Shown here: positions 1-10,480 of the stretch, in pieces
Layout: the number at the start of each line of letters is the position of its first letter
Position numbering within the stretch: position 1 is the stretch's first letter
Source of the DNA: Limnoperna fortunei
Taxonomy: Eukaryota; Mollusca; Bivalvia; Mytilida; Modiolidae
NCBI GenBank assembly: GCA_944474755.1
Contig: OX104115.1
Location: 36,405,080-36,469,079 of the forward strand
Reading direction: 5' to 3'
Length of the DNA stretch: 64,000 bases
The notes under the pieces: model-generated
Databases searched by the model: none
The model's input: only the letters and a program-made list of their open reading frames with translations
Told to the model about the DNA's origin: nothing
Translations under genes and position numbers: made by a program

Positions 1-139
1 ATTCATGACGATAAGATCATTGGCAATGATTTCATAATCAGTACCACTGTTTTCTCCGATCATTAACATGCACCTGGAGAGCGGGTCAACCATGTACACG
101 AACTTGTCCACAAATAAGTTAAATACATGAACGACATTT
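1..139 (-). CDS. Candidate internal coding exon, cut by the left window edge
   Basis: On the minus strand a pyrimidine-rich stretch ending in AG (plus-strand CT at 140-141) is followed by 46 uninterrupted codons running off the window edge. One base completes a split codon (phase 2). The peptide includes KFVYMVDPLSRC and ends near ANDLIVMN, a balanced composition unlike the AT-rich noise around it. I do not recognise a domain. It could be an exon of a host gene whose remaining exons lie at lower coordinates outside the window, or a relic of a transposon protein. Upstream exons would lie at higher coordinates and none was found. Confidence 0.4.
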
Positions 140-1632
140 CTATATGAAAGGAGTAAACCTTGTATTACCCAAATCACAATTTTGTATGTCGCAAATCTTT
201 TCAATATATTATTTAACATTTTACGCCATTTACAAAACTATATACCGACGACCAGGTTTTTATCTAAAGATTGATTTTAGGAAATTTCTATTCATAAAAA
301 ATATGCAAATGTTCGTCGAAAAATATAAATCGAATGCATGTGCCATTTTATGACTACTCAATATATTTTTGTCATTGCATTTTATAGGCGGATTTTTATA
401 CCACTGTGAACTACACCATACAATATAAAAAAGTTCTTTGTCATTTACTTCATTGATCATTAAGTTAATCTCTGTCAGCATTAATTTTTTTCCGTAATAG
501 AATACCACGCCCTCTGATGGGGATTATTTGTGTGTGTGTGTGGGTGTGTGAGGGTGGGTGTGTGTGTGCGTGTGTAAATTGGTATTTGTTTAATCGAGAT
601 CACATTCTTGCATCTTTTACAGCGGTATCATATTCAGGAAATTGGAGACAAATTTAACGATTGACTATTATTTACTTTGATACGACAATGACAATTTTGC
701 TTTCATATTATTCTACCATCTTCGGTGTTTCCGGCGCATGTCTGTGGACTGCTTCCATCGTTTATACTGTTTCTTTAGTTAAAATGGTTCAAAAAGTACA
801 AAAACCCGAAAAATATAACGTTTTTACAATTTAAGATGGGATTTTGTTTAGGTATATTTGCTTTAATAAAACATACATGTTGATATTGCTTTACCCTCTA
901 TCACTTTTGGAAAAAGGTAAAAAGGGGTCTTTTTTTTTCTCTATCGTGAAATCTTTATTTTTAATGGGTTGTGTTAATCCTTTAATAAGATGTCAATTTT
1001 GTACGAGGTTTTTGAAAAATAGGAGAATTTGTTGTTTTCGCCAAATTGGTAAATATTTTACCCCATTTTGTTGGAATGTTTATGTTTGATTCCTTGTTTT
1101 ATGAACTTTTAGAAGTGTCTTGAATAGCTATCTTGTACTGTTTTCTTGATATAATGGCTTGCAAAAATAAAAAGTTTCTTTTTTCCATTTTGATTAGATT
1201 TGTGTACTTGTTGTATTATGTATAGTTTCATGAAAAACTATTCGGGATCATGGCATCATATTTTTTTTGTCGTTTCGATGTCGACATATTCCAAATTTTG
1301 TTGTCACCCTATGAATACAGCGACAAAACCTATAAATAGATTTTTACAAATTTGACTTAAAGTGCAATAACCTTTCCCTGTTCGACTTGTCAAAGCGGTT
1401 TTCAATCAAACATCTTATTACATATAACAAGTAAATATTGGTTTTTCGTTATGCCAATATTTGCTTTTATTATATAGTAATATTTTTTCCCCATTGTATT
1501 TCATATACCAATAATGTGCAGTATATTTTCATATTTTACACTGAATCTCGGCCTTTTATGTAATTTCCGGGAAAAGTACACATGTGTTCCGAACATCGGC
1601 TTTAATATTTTACTGTTGTTTGGTAAACAAAC
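140..1632. other. Gene-free AT-rich stretch with a GT-rich microsatellite
   Basis: Only short chance ORFs are present. An imperfect GT/GGGTGT microsatellite lies at about 523-573. No splice-flanked exon, RNA gene or mobile element could be supported here. Confidence 0.5.
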
Positions 1633-1770
1633 ATGGCCGAAAGTGACAAACATGATCTGCTCTCGAGGGGAAAATTAGCAGAACCGCTTGAAACTGAACA
1701 AATGGAAGTGAATTCGATTGTAGATAAAAGTAAATTTCATAGACCAACAAAGGACAAAAATACAGTGTAA
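1633..1770 (+). CDS. Small ORF or first coding exon of an unrecognised gene
   Basis: An ATG in a strong context (AAACATGGCC) opens a 45-codon reading frame rich in charged residues, beginning MAESDKHDLLSRGKLAE and ending at TAA. Inside it, AAAA|GTAAAT at 1729/1730 is a plausible splice donor (phase 1), so this may be a 32-codon first exon. No signal peptide or known domain is visible. No partner exon was found downstream; the DNA after it soon becomes repeats. It could equally be a chance ORF. The identification as coding is inference. Confidence 0.3.
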   Translation: MAESDKHDLLSRGKLAEPLETEQMEVNSIVDKSKFHRPTKDKNTV

Positions 1771-2246
1771 ACTGTACAAAACGGGATTTAAATATCGTGC
1801 ACAAGCAGGAATTTATGCTAGTAGTAGTACACTCGAATTTCGGCGATGAAAGTGTGTCGATTTAACAGACGTTAATTTCGCTGAAACGCATTGTATTTAA
1901 TTATTTAGGAGTCATTTGGTTTGAGCAATAAATGCAAGATATTTTAAAAGTAATTTAGCCTTGGAATCATTGTTTACATTGCCGAATGAAGGGTAATCGC
2001 AAAATTTCGAGTATGGACGAAATTCGAGTGTGTGGCCATATATTCACAACAATAAGGAGCAACAAATAAAAACACAAAATTGAAAAAAAAAAATCTGTTT
2101 TCATTATATGTAAATCTACATCAAAATATATATCTGTAATATTGACCAAGTGAAAATATGATAATATTGGACCTAGTAAAATATTACAAAATAGCAAAAA
2201 TAATGAATAATCTATTAAAAGCACAAAAATATTACTATATGATAAA
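1771..2246. other. Gene-free stretch
   Basis: AT-rich DNA with no supported feature. A short inverted pair occurs: CACTCGAATTTCG near 1830 and CGAAATTCGAGTG near 2018. This suggests the ends of a small decayed element of about 200 bp. Confidence 0.4.
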
Positions 2247-2367
2247 AGGGTTATTGCATGAATATTGGAAAATATTGTCCCTCGCAAGATGCTATATTGC
2301 ACTCGCAAGATCGTGAAATATAACACTTGCTTGGGACAATATTTCCCAATATTCATGCAATAACCCT
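2247..2367. mobile_element. Palindromic MITE-like element, 121 bp
   Basis: The left end (AGGGTTATTGCATGAATATT) is repeated inverted at the right end, with nearly 35 bp of stem on each side including AATATTGTCC / GGACAATATT. A second short direct motif, CTCGCAAGA, occurs twice in the loop. The element is non-coding. The terminal inverted repeats and small size fit a MITE; the superfamily is not identifiable. A clear target duplication was not resolved. Confidence 0.6.
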
Positions 2368-2700
2368 ATATTATTTTCCTGTTTTTAAACATATGATGCT
2401 ATAAAGACAGAACTCTCAATCCAATTTGAACATTAGTTAATAAAAGGAGCGATGTAGAGATGGTACTGCAGCAGAAAATAAAGTCTCCCAGCGATAGCAC
2501 AGTTTAAAACATACCATATAATGCGAACGATTTCAAAACCATTTTCATATCGAATGTCCAGGGTTTTCACTGTGTACTTCATCCCTAATAAAATCTGGAC
2601 GCCATGATCGCAAGAGGGGGGGATACTTTTAGGTACTGGTCTGCGGACGGAGACTTGAAAACCCACCTATTCATATATTTTCGGACCTAATCATATTATA

Positions 2701-2843
2701 CAATTAATGACTTTGATATAGGTCGCTATCAGGATTTATCAGCCAGAGAAAATGTAATATTCAGCGAGCGCTAGGCGAGGTGAATATACATTTTTGAGGG
2801 CTGATCAATCCTGATAGCGACCGTATATCAAAGTGATTAATTG
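2701..2843. mobile_element. Palindromic MITE-like element, 143 bp
   Basis: The first ~43 bp (CAATTAATGACTTTGATATA, then GGTCGCTATCAGGATT) return inverted at the right end (AATCCTGATAGCGACC, then TATATCAAAGTGATTAATTG). The ~55 bp loop contains CAGCGAGCGCTAGGCGAGG. It is non-coding, and the structure is that of a MITE or fold-back unit. Confidence 0.6.
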
Positions 2844-4158
2844 TTTAATTACATGAATAAAACCACCATCTCCCTTGATCAGAAAAACAGAGGATGCCTT
2901 TTCTACTGGAGCCCCTGCTTACATTTTGTAATTGTTGTTACCCTTAATATTTTGTATTTAATACTGCATTTTGATATCAATTTGCTAGTAATCCTGAAAT
3001 TCCAGTTTCGAATATTGAGAAGAGTATAAATGAATCAACATATCGCAGAGCCGACGTTTCTCTTATTTGTTGTTGTCATGCACGATGCAATCGATTTGAT
3101 TGGACGAATGAATTTGTGAAGACGGCTATTCTGATTGGCTAAAACATAAAAACCAGGTCGATATCGTATTCCGCTTGACTACTATGCAGCGGAATCGTGC
3201 AGCGTACAAACATTTTATGTAATTTTAGTACTGTTGCAATTTATCGTGACCCAAAAGTTGCTTTTAGACCAATCAAAAACACGCAAAATTCTATTCATGT
3301 AATAAATTGAATTATTAAATCAGACCTATTCATATAATTATTTCTAAACATCCCTATTGACAAAATAGTCCATTCGCTACCAAAATGATCAAGGGATGTT
3401 AAACGAACACTTTGTAAAATCAATGTGGTATAAATGGGCTTAACATCCTTCAGATGAGAATTGAGGCATGGATATATTTAGATAATTTACAAGGTCTACT
3501 CAATGATGTTTTTTCTCAATGAAAAAGATACATTTTCATATATTTTCGAGAGGTAAAAAAGTGACCCATTCGAGCCGCACATCCGTATTACCCTGTATAT
3601 ACCAAGTTACCCTTCCCCCCACGTGGATACAAAATCGTGAAAGTGGCATTTAAACTTCATTCAAACAAACAAACAAACAACAAAAAACATTCTACACACG
3701 GGTAATAAAAAAACTAGAAACAAACTGGGAGGGTTCCAGGCTGACAGAGCTGCATACCTAAGAGGGAGTGTCAGATTATAACATGGAAAGGCTTCCAGCA
3801 AGACCACAGTGCACAAATAAGACCGCGTATGCAGATTTGAAAAAATGAAAGGGCACATTGTAGCCGCTAAAATATGTTAATTCTCCAAACCTACTATAAT
3901 GATCTATACATTTGGTAATCAAATTTTGTTCCCGTTGGTCCAACCCTTTCCTCTGTTAATTTATTGTTTGTAGACTTATTTTCGTTCGGATATAGTTGAA
4001 AGTTGAAATATAGCGCGACGTTAAGGAAACATTTAATTAATCAATATAACATTAACATGTAAGTAGCTCAGAACAATAACCTAATGGCAAGTATATGCTC
4101 TATTTATCATTTTCTACGGAAGTAAATATCTTAGTATTGATTTCGTCTGGAAAACTTC
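2844..4158. other. Gene-free stretch with a hairpin and a SINE tail relic
   Basis: No coding exon is supported. ATTCCGCT (3169-3176) and AGCGGAAT (3187-3194) form an 8 bp hairpin. Around 3628-3685 a degraded SINE 3' end is visible: CGTGAAAGTGGCATTTAAAC followed by a (CAAA)n tail. Confidence 0.45.
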
Positions 4159-4164
4159 CATTCA
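4159..4164 (+). repeat. Left target-site duplication CATTCA
   Basis: Six bases directly outside the left TATGGTGG terminus, identical to 13945-13950. Confidence 0.65.
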
Positions 4165-4199
4165 TATGGTGGCATATATCTGCCCCTACTTGTCACATA

Positions 4200-4645
4200 A
4201 TTAAGTCTACATAATTTGGGAAATAAGTCGACTTGTCACTTAATTATGTCTACTTGTCACATATTTAAGTAAACTTGTCAGATAATAAAGTTGTAATATT
4301 TTTAAGAAAAATAAACCGTATTTTGCGTTTTTGCCCTTTACATGCCATACATAAGTTGACATAATTATCTGACAAGTTGACTTATTTATCTGGGATGTGA
4401 ACTTAATTATCTGACAAGTAGACTTATTTATGTGACAAGTTGACTTATTTATCTGACAAGTAGACTTGTTTATCTGACAAGTAGACTTATTTATCTGACA
4501 AGTAGACTTATTTATCTGACAAGTTTACTTGTTTATCTGACAAGTGACTTATTTATCTGACAAGTTGACTTATTTATCTGATCTGACAAGTACACTTATT
4601 TATCTGACAAGTTTACTTACTTATCTGACAAGTAGACTTATGTTT
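4200..4645 (+). repeat. Subterminal tandem array, ~21 bp units (left)
   Basis: About twenty degenerate units built on CTGACAAGTAGACTTATTTAT. Variants include GTTGACTTATTTAT and GTTTACTTGTTTAT, and the motif switches strand near the outer end. Arrays just inside the termini are typical transposase-binding regions of DNA transposons; that role is inferred. Confidence 0.75.
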
Positions 4646-5223
4646 TTAACATCCGCCATTCGTTTTAGAAGACGCATCTGTGCAGACTGCGCAATATTTG
4701 CTCAGACGCACGAGAAAACTTTGCTCATCAGAATAATTAGAGGTATGTATTTGAAAAGCAAAAGTGTATATATGTCTTTACCTTCCCAAAAAAAGAACCA
4801 AAACAAAACCATACACGATAGGGTCACACTATTTATAACACAAATTGACCATGACCAGCACATAACAATAAGATGTGCACTGTTCGACTATTTAGAAGTT
4901 CTGCGGTTTACTGTTAGGTCATTTACTCAGTAACATGATAGGGTTACAGTATTATCTTTGACTTATACTAAATCTTCGAATGACTTAGTACCACCTACAA
5001 CTCTATAAATTGTTCTGCATTCTTCGGAACACTTTTGACGCGATATGTGGCCATTCAATGAAGGTTTTTTTATGAAGTGTTTAATGATTGCCTTTTTATT
5101 TAAAAACGGCACAAGATGTACATTGTAAAAAAGCTATTAGCAAGCCAGCCGTCCTACAAATCACTTCAGTTGTCGTTTCGTGGCAAATCCTTGCAGTAGA
5201 AATTACCATTCAATGATGATTTT

Positions 5224-6212
5224 TAGCTCATCTGGACCGAATGTCCAGGTGAGCTTTTGCCCTCACTTAGCGTCCGTCGTCTGTCGTCCGTCGTAAACTT
5301 TTAAAAAAATCTTCTCCTCTGAAACCACTGGGCCATTTCTTTCAAACTTGGCCACAATCATCCTTAGGGTTCCTAGTTTCAAGTTTGTACCCAGGGTGTT
5401 GATCAACAGACAAAGATGGCCGCTGTTACTAAAAATAGAACATGGGTGTCAACACACGTTTTTGATCATTATCTCAAAAATTATAATAGCAATAGAGAAA
5501 ACCGTTACTTCAAATTGATCAGCACATTAAGGTCTACAATAGTTGCTATTAGTGTGAAGTTGTGTATTGGCTTCTTGTAGGAGTTATTGCCCTTTGACAA
5601 AATTTTTGGTATTTACATTATAACTTGAAAACTATAAGAGGGAGAGTGAAACTGTAAATGGCAAAAATGATTAACAATAAAAGCCCTATAATTCACTTAA
5701 TTGGTCTGAAATTGTCAGATGACTATTTATAGGGGTTATTGCCCTTAAATGACAAATTTTTGTATGAAATTTTTCATTTTTGACCTGTAACTTGAAAACT
5801 ATAGCAGCTAGACTGAAACTGTAAATTGCACAAATGATCAGCAATAGAAGCCCTACACATGCTTGCTTGCAAGATGACTCTTTATAGGAGTTATTGCCCT
5901 TTAATTATGAATTTAAACAAATGAACAGTTTTTGTTTTATAAATTAGTCTATAACACACCTAGAGTAAAACTGTAAATTTCTAAATTACCCTAAAGGACA
6001 AGGCCTACAAATCATTTAATTTTCAGAAATTGTCTGATGGCACCTTATAGGAGTTATTGTACTTAACTAAAATTTTTGAAGAAATGTTTAGTTTTTGCAC
6101 AGTAACTTAAAAGCTATAACAACTAGACTGAAACTGTTAATTTCAAAAATTTTAAATATAGTTGAAGTCATTTGGGTTCCAGGTGAGCGATTAAAGGCTC
6201 CTGGGAGCCTCT
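5224..6212 (+). repeat. Nested mollusc repeat with hairpin ends (left arm)
   Basis: The repeat starts with the hairpin AGCTCATCTGGAC/GTCCAGGTGAGCT and ends near the palindrome AGGCTCCTGGGAGCCT. The inside has recurring phrases such as AGGAGTTATTGCCCTT and TATAGTTTTCAAGTTA-like segments spaced about 150 bp apart. It does not code. I recognise this type (start TAGCTCACCTGGAC, 'gttattgcccttt' motifs) as abundant in bivalve genomes. It sits at the matching place in both arms, so it inserted before the arm was duplicated. Confidence 0.6.
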
Positions 6213-6404
6213 ACTTAACAAAAGTATAGGGTTTTTACTTAGTAGTTAAAAAAAATAAATTTAAGATGTAAATTCAACGATGTATTTGGAGTTTCCAATA
6301 TTTTTATGGATGTACTCGATTAACCATTTCCTGTTTGCAACAAGTTGGATATTTCTGTGAAATATTTGTAAACATTCACATATTTTTTAATTTTTAGACA
6401 CAAT

Positions 6405-7622
6405 ATGAACGAACAGGAGATCACAACTACATTTTTACACACTACTCGATGATACAGATTTAACGAGAGACGATTTAATTGCCGTCTACTATCATTCTGG
6501 GTACACGATTGCAGAGATAATTGGATTTCTCAGTTTGCGACACAACATGGCTGTTAGTGAACGACAAATACATCGTATCTTAAGAAAAATGGATTGTCAC
6601 GACGTGGCATGGGGTCTTCTCTAGAAGATATAGTTAAAGCTATTTTGGAAGAGTTAAGTAGACGCATTCAAAATGTTGGCTATAGACAAATGCGAAGAAT
6701 TCTGCTAGTTGATTATGGTATTGTAGCTTCATGTGAGTTAATTCGTTTGGCAATGACGGTTATAGACCCAGGAGGCGTTGCAGCAAGAAGAAGAAGGTGT
6801 CTAATTAGACGTGCTTACGTAAATAAAGGACCAAACTTTGCCGTACACGTTGACGGATGGGATAAACTTAAGCCTTTTAGCATTTCTGTTCATGGTGCTA
6901 TTGACGGGTTTTCGAGGCGCATTCTATGGCTGAAAGCTTGTGATTCAAATAAAAATCCAGAGTATGTTGCGCGCTTTTATATAGACTACTTAAAAGAAAT
7001 CAGCGGCGTTCCAATGGTAGTCTATGCTGACAGGGGCACAGAAAATGCAATCATTCGTGATATACAGCGTGCGCTAAGGTGGAATCATCATGATGACTTC
7101 CAAGGACTTACAAGCTTTATTTATGGATCCTCTAACAGAAACACTAGAATTGAAAGATTCTGGAGAAGCTTGCGACAAGCATGTGGCGATGTATGGATGA
7201 ATCACTTAAAAAACATGACAGATGTAGGACTCTTGGACACATCAGACCGCATACAATTAGAATGCGTTCGGTATTGTTTTCTAAGAATGATCAACAATGA
7301 CCTACAGAGAGTTAAAAGACTTTGGAATCAGCATACTGTACGAAGAAACAGGAATGCAAATTTTCCAGGAGGAAAACTGAATGTGTTATATTTTCAACCA
7401 GAAATATATACAGCAAGAGACTATAAGATGCCCCTACCATTGGATATAACAGGGACAGAAATCCAGTATGGTCGAAATCCTCCAGCAAGTGGTGTATCAC
7501 TTAAATTTGAAGTAATTGCCGATAACATTATCAGAATGCATCACCTTCAACCAGTCTGTTCTACGATAGACGAAGCGACAGATTTTTTTGTAGAGATGAT
7601 GCATCATATCAATTCACTTTAA
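6405..7622 (+). pseudogene. DDE/integrase-like transposase, copy 1, N-terminus frameshifted
   Basis: From ATG 6405 the N-terminal helix-turn-helix-like region is broken by a 2 bp deletion at ~6443 (relative to copy 2) and a 1 bp deletion at ~6592. The frame is then open from 6594 to 7622. The order seen is GYRQMRRIL (as in IS3-type integrases), then the first catalytic Asp in HVDGWDKL, the second in VYADRGTEN, and a Glu 41 residues later in RIERFWRSLR: a DDE triad of the retroviral-integrase fold. The protein would cut and rejoin the transposon ends. It reads toward the centre of the element, convergent with copy 2. An intact C-terminus to residue 342 of this frame is kept. It is probably non-functional alone. 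Confidence 0.75.
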
Positions 7623-7718
7623 ATTACTTTTGTTCAATTAAAAATTTAGTGTTGTCTGTAATCAGTCTTATAAATCAGTTCATGCAAAAAACTTCATCAG
7701 AAATTACAATTGTTCGAA

Positions 7719-7933
7719 TTCAGCAATTTTGCAGCTGTATCATAGCGTCCAGTTTTTATGGATAGGGGAGGGGGAAGCCGCAGTACCCGTAAAAAAGGAC
7801 CTTTTTCAGAAAACTGGCAGTCCTTATCACTTTAGGTTGCATGGAGTTGAGCACACCCTGTCCGCAGTACGACTCGAACCCACAACCTCCGTATTGATAG
7901 GCACGTGATCAATAGTAGATTATTACCTTAACC
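7719..7933 (-). mobile_element. tRNA-derived SINE, truncated at both ends (left arm)
   Basis: On the minus strand it reads from the head (ATCTACTATTGATCACGTG), through B box GGGTTCGAGTCGTA and the body (AAAACTGGACGCTATGATAC) to AATTGCTGAA, lacking the GGCGTTAAAC tail. The 5' part of the head is missing because the arm homology stops here. Confidence 0.65.
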
Positions 7934-7955
7934 TTAACCCAATAAAAACCACGTG

Positions 7956-8692
7956 GTCCGGACGAGTAAGCAGTGCCTGCCTCTAATTAGACAACGGTTA
8001 AGTTACTCAGTGTCATGTCTAGGGAAAAGTCAAATCCAGGATAGGAATCACTACCTATAACTCAGAAAAAATGTCAGATCGTGTTTGAGACTGATTTCCC
8101 ACATAACGATCAATTAAGTCATGGTGACGACCATAGAACTTCTGGAGAGATAACATCAACCTAGGTGCAACAAACCCTTTGTGTAGTTTAGCAGAAAATC
8201 GGAATACCGATTGCAGGAATAACGTATAAGTTGTGAAATGTACACATCATACGCTGGAGCTGCTGGAATGTTGCTGTCGATGAACGGGAAGTTGACAATT
8301 GGAAAGTTGAAGTCATCACGCTTGTCGTAGAGTCTAGTTTGTAGTTTTCCTGAGTCTATTTCTACAAGTAGGTCTAAGTAAGAGGCTGACCTTAATGTAT
8401 TGGTGGTGTCTTTAATTTCAAGCTTGCTAGGGTAAATTGAATGTAAATAGTCACCAAATTTAGCATTGTTGAGGGACAAAACATCATCAATATAGCGGAA
8501 TGTTAAATTAAAGGTCTGGGCCAGTGTCTTTTCTTTCCTCATCAGCAGGCCTTCTAGGAACTCAGCCTCATAAGAGTACAAAACAGGTCGGCGAGGAGAG
8601 GAGCACAATTAGTACCCATTGGAATACCAATGGTCTGTTGAAAAATATGTCCTCCAAACATGACGAATATGTTGTCAATCAGGAAATATATT
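7956..8692 (-). pseudogene. Penelope-like reverse transcriptase fragment, copy 1
   Basis: On the minus strand the sequence runs from FLIDNIFVMFGG through IGIPMGTNCAPLLADLF. It is then frameshifted by a small deletion (~8597) into a frame with YSYEAEFLEGL, the catalytic FRYIDDVLSL, and YLDLLVEIDSGKLQTRLYDK to a C-terminal HHDLIDRY-like segment. Order and motifs match the reverse transcriptase of Penelope-like elements as I know them from molluscs and cnidarians. The 5' half and any GIY-YIG endonuclease are absent. It lies in the spacer of the fold-back transposon. Confidence 0.7.
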
Positions 8693-9113
8693 GGAATTAT
8701 ATTGTTAGTTCAGTGTACTGATTCAATCAATAATAATTAGTACCACCAAATTTCAATCTATTCAGCCAAGTGTCTTCACCCTATCGATACACTTTCCAGT
8801 TTTGTTCGCGATGTCTCATAGAATTTGTTCGAGATATCTCTTGGAAACGATCATGGCTATGGAGAAGGCTTTGGACTTGGCTGACGCCATTCGTAATTTT
8901 CGTGAAAATCTCAAAAATAGATTTTACATTTATGAAAAATACTAATAATTTCTTTCATTGTTATAACTTTAAATTCCATAAAATTAAATATAATACAGAA
9001 GGCTTATTCCTCTGTTTGTGTTCACTTTCTATGACAGACAGGTGCACGCGACCGTGTTCGTCATGGGTGAGATCGAAAGCTAATGAAGATCTGAGATTTC
9101 TTCCACTTCTGTG

Positions 9114-9349
9114 GGGCCTCGGTGGCCGAGTTGTTAGGGTATTTCGTCTACTATTGATCTCGTGGTCTGTCAACACTGAGATTGCCGGTTCGAGTCTCGC
9201 TGCGAGTTCAATCTTAATTGACAAGGATTGCCTGTTTTCCTACCGGGTGTTTTCTCCGGGTACTCAGGCTTCATCTTCCAATAAAAACTGGACGTCGTGA
9301 TATAGCTGAAAAATTGCGGAAAGTGGCGTTAAACACTATTCAAACAAAT
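9114..9349 (+). mobile_element. Full-length tRNA-derived SINE with Nin-DC-like 3' domain
   Basis: The head GGGCCTCGGTGGCCGAGTTG has an A box at ~9123-9133 and a B box GGTTCGAGTCT at 9187-9197. A central body with GACAAGGATTGCC follows, then the conserved 3' segment GTGATATAGCTGAAAAATTG...GTGGCGTTAAAC and a CAAA-type tail. An 11 bp duplication, CCACTTCTGTG (9103-9113) and CCACCTCTGTG (9350-9360), flanks it. SINEs are copied by LINE enzymes after Pol III transcription. The Nin-DC identification is from memory. Confidence 0.8.
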
Positions 9350-9360
9350 CCACCTCTGTG

Positions 9361-10150
9361 AGAAATACTTTGCTTTGAATTTTCAGGGTAGTAACGTCTT
9401 TAACTTTAAAAATGTAAACCGTTTTTATGACTCAGTGCCTATTAATACGATTTTAAAAATTAAAGATTGACCTATATATCGTGATCTCACATTATTTTGC
9501 CAGGTGCAACGGAACGAGTAGGTTCTTGAACTTGTTATTACATAGTCGGTTACCTTGTTTCTATGTGCTCCTCTGGTGAATAGACTCGTGTACTTTTACT
9601 TTATATACTACTACATCAATTTATTAATAATTTAAATTCAGTGTTTGCTTAGACGATTTCAGTATAGGCGTAAAAAAACTATGGCAAGTCTAAACAAAAT
9701 TGATAACAAATTCTTTTCAGTGCAGTGCAAGTATTCTACACTCCCTGAACCATAATTCCTTATGGACTCTCAATAAATATTTATACAAATTCATGTGGGT
9801 TTCACTCAAAAAAACTCTTTCTCCTTTCCTTTTTTGTGTTATATGTTGAAACCAAACAATCAAATTTATGACTTAGAAGGATAAAGATGCAATAAACATC
9901 TAACGTAATTACTAGGTACTGTTGACGGTTCTAACTACTTAAGGCACAAATTTGCCCAGCTTGTCACCAGTTAGAAGCTAAGGATGCCCACAATTGGGGT
10001 GTGTGGTTATCAGGTTATAACACAGAACGATTGGCCGCATTTGGGGTACAAAAGTACATGCATTGTTTATACAATCTGTCTGTGAAACTTTAAATTCGCC
10101 AGAATGTCACGAACGAATAATTTAGCATATAATACTAGTATGGTGATTTT
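9361..10150. other. Gene-free part of the transposon spacer
   Basis: AT-rich sequence with no exon-like or repeat-like structure that I could support. Confidence 0.4.
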
Positions 10151-10384
10151 GGGGCTTTAGTGGCCTACTGGTTAAGGTAATAATCTACTATTGATCACGT
10201 GCCTATCAATACGGAGGTTGTGGGTTCGAGTCGTACTGCGGGCAGGGTGTGCTCAACTCCATGCAACCTAAAGTGATAAGGACTGCCAGTTTTCTGAAAA
10301 AGGTCCTTTTTTACGGGTACTGCGGCTTCCCCCTCCCCTATCCATAAAAACTGGACGCTATGATACAGCTGCAAAATTGCTGAA
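10151..10384 (+). mobile_element. tRNA-derived SINE, 3'-truncated (right arm)
   Basis: Same insertion as 7719-7933, with the complete head GGGGCTTTAGTGGCCTACTG, A-box-like GTGGCCTACTGGTTAAGG and B box GGGTTCGAGTC. The conserved 3' domain ends prematurely at AATTGCTGAA. Only the part from 10170 is shared with the left arm. Confidence 0.7.
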
Positions 10385-10480
10385 TTCGAACAATTGTAAT
10401 TTCTGATGAAGTTTTTTGCATGAACTGATTTATAAGACTGATTACAGACAACACTAAATTTTTAATTGAACAAAAATATT

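Larger units (their letters stand above)
4165..7933 (+). repeat. Left inverted arm of the fold-back transposon
   Basis: The arm matches the reverse complement of 10170-13944 with a few percent divergence: single substitutions and small indels such as 2 bp in the transposase N-terminus. Homology stops inside a SINE head at TTACCTTAACC (7933). Confidence 0.85.

Noticed and set aside
7312..7500. Minus-strand ORF inside transposase copy 1
   Set aside because: It is a shadow of the transposase frame.
9114..9200. Possible tRNA gene with good A and B boxes
   Set aside because: No cloverleaf closes over the head, and it is joined to the SINE body and tail with a target duplication; it is a SINE promoter.
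8770..9300. 176-codon plus-strand ORF reaching into the SINE
   Set aside because: It crosses anonymous DNA and the SINE and has no domain; a chance ORF.
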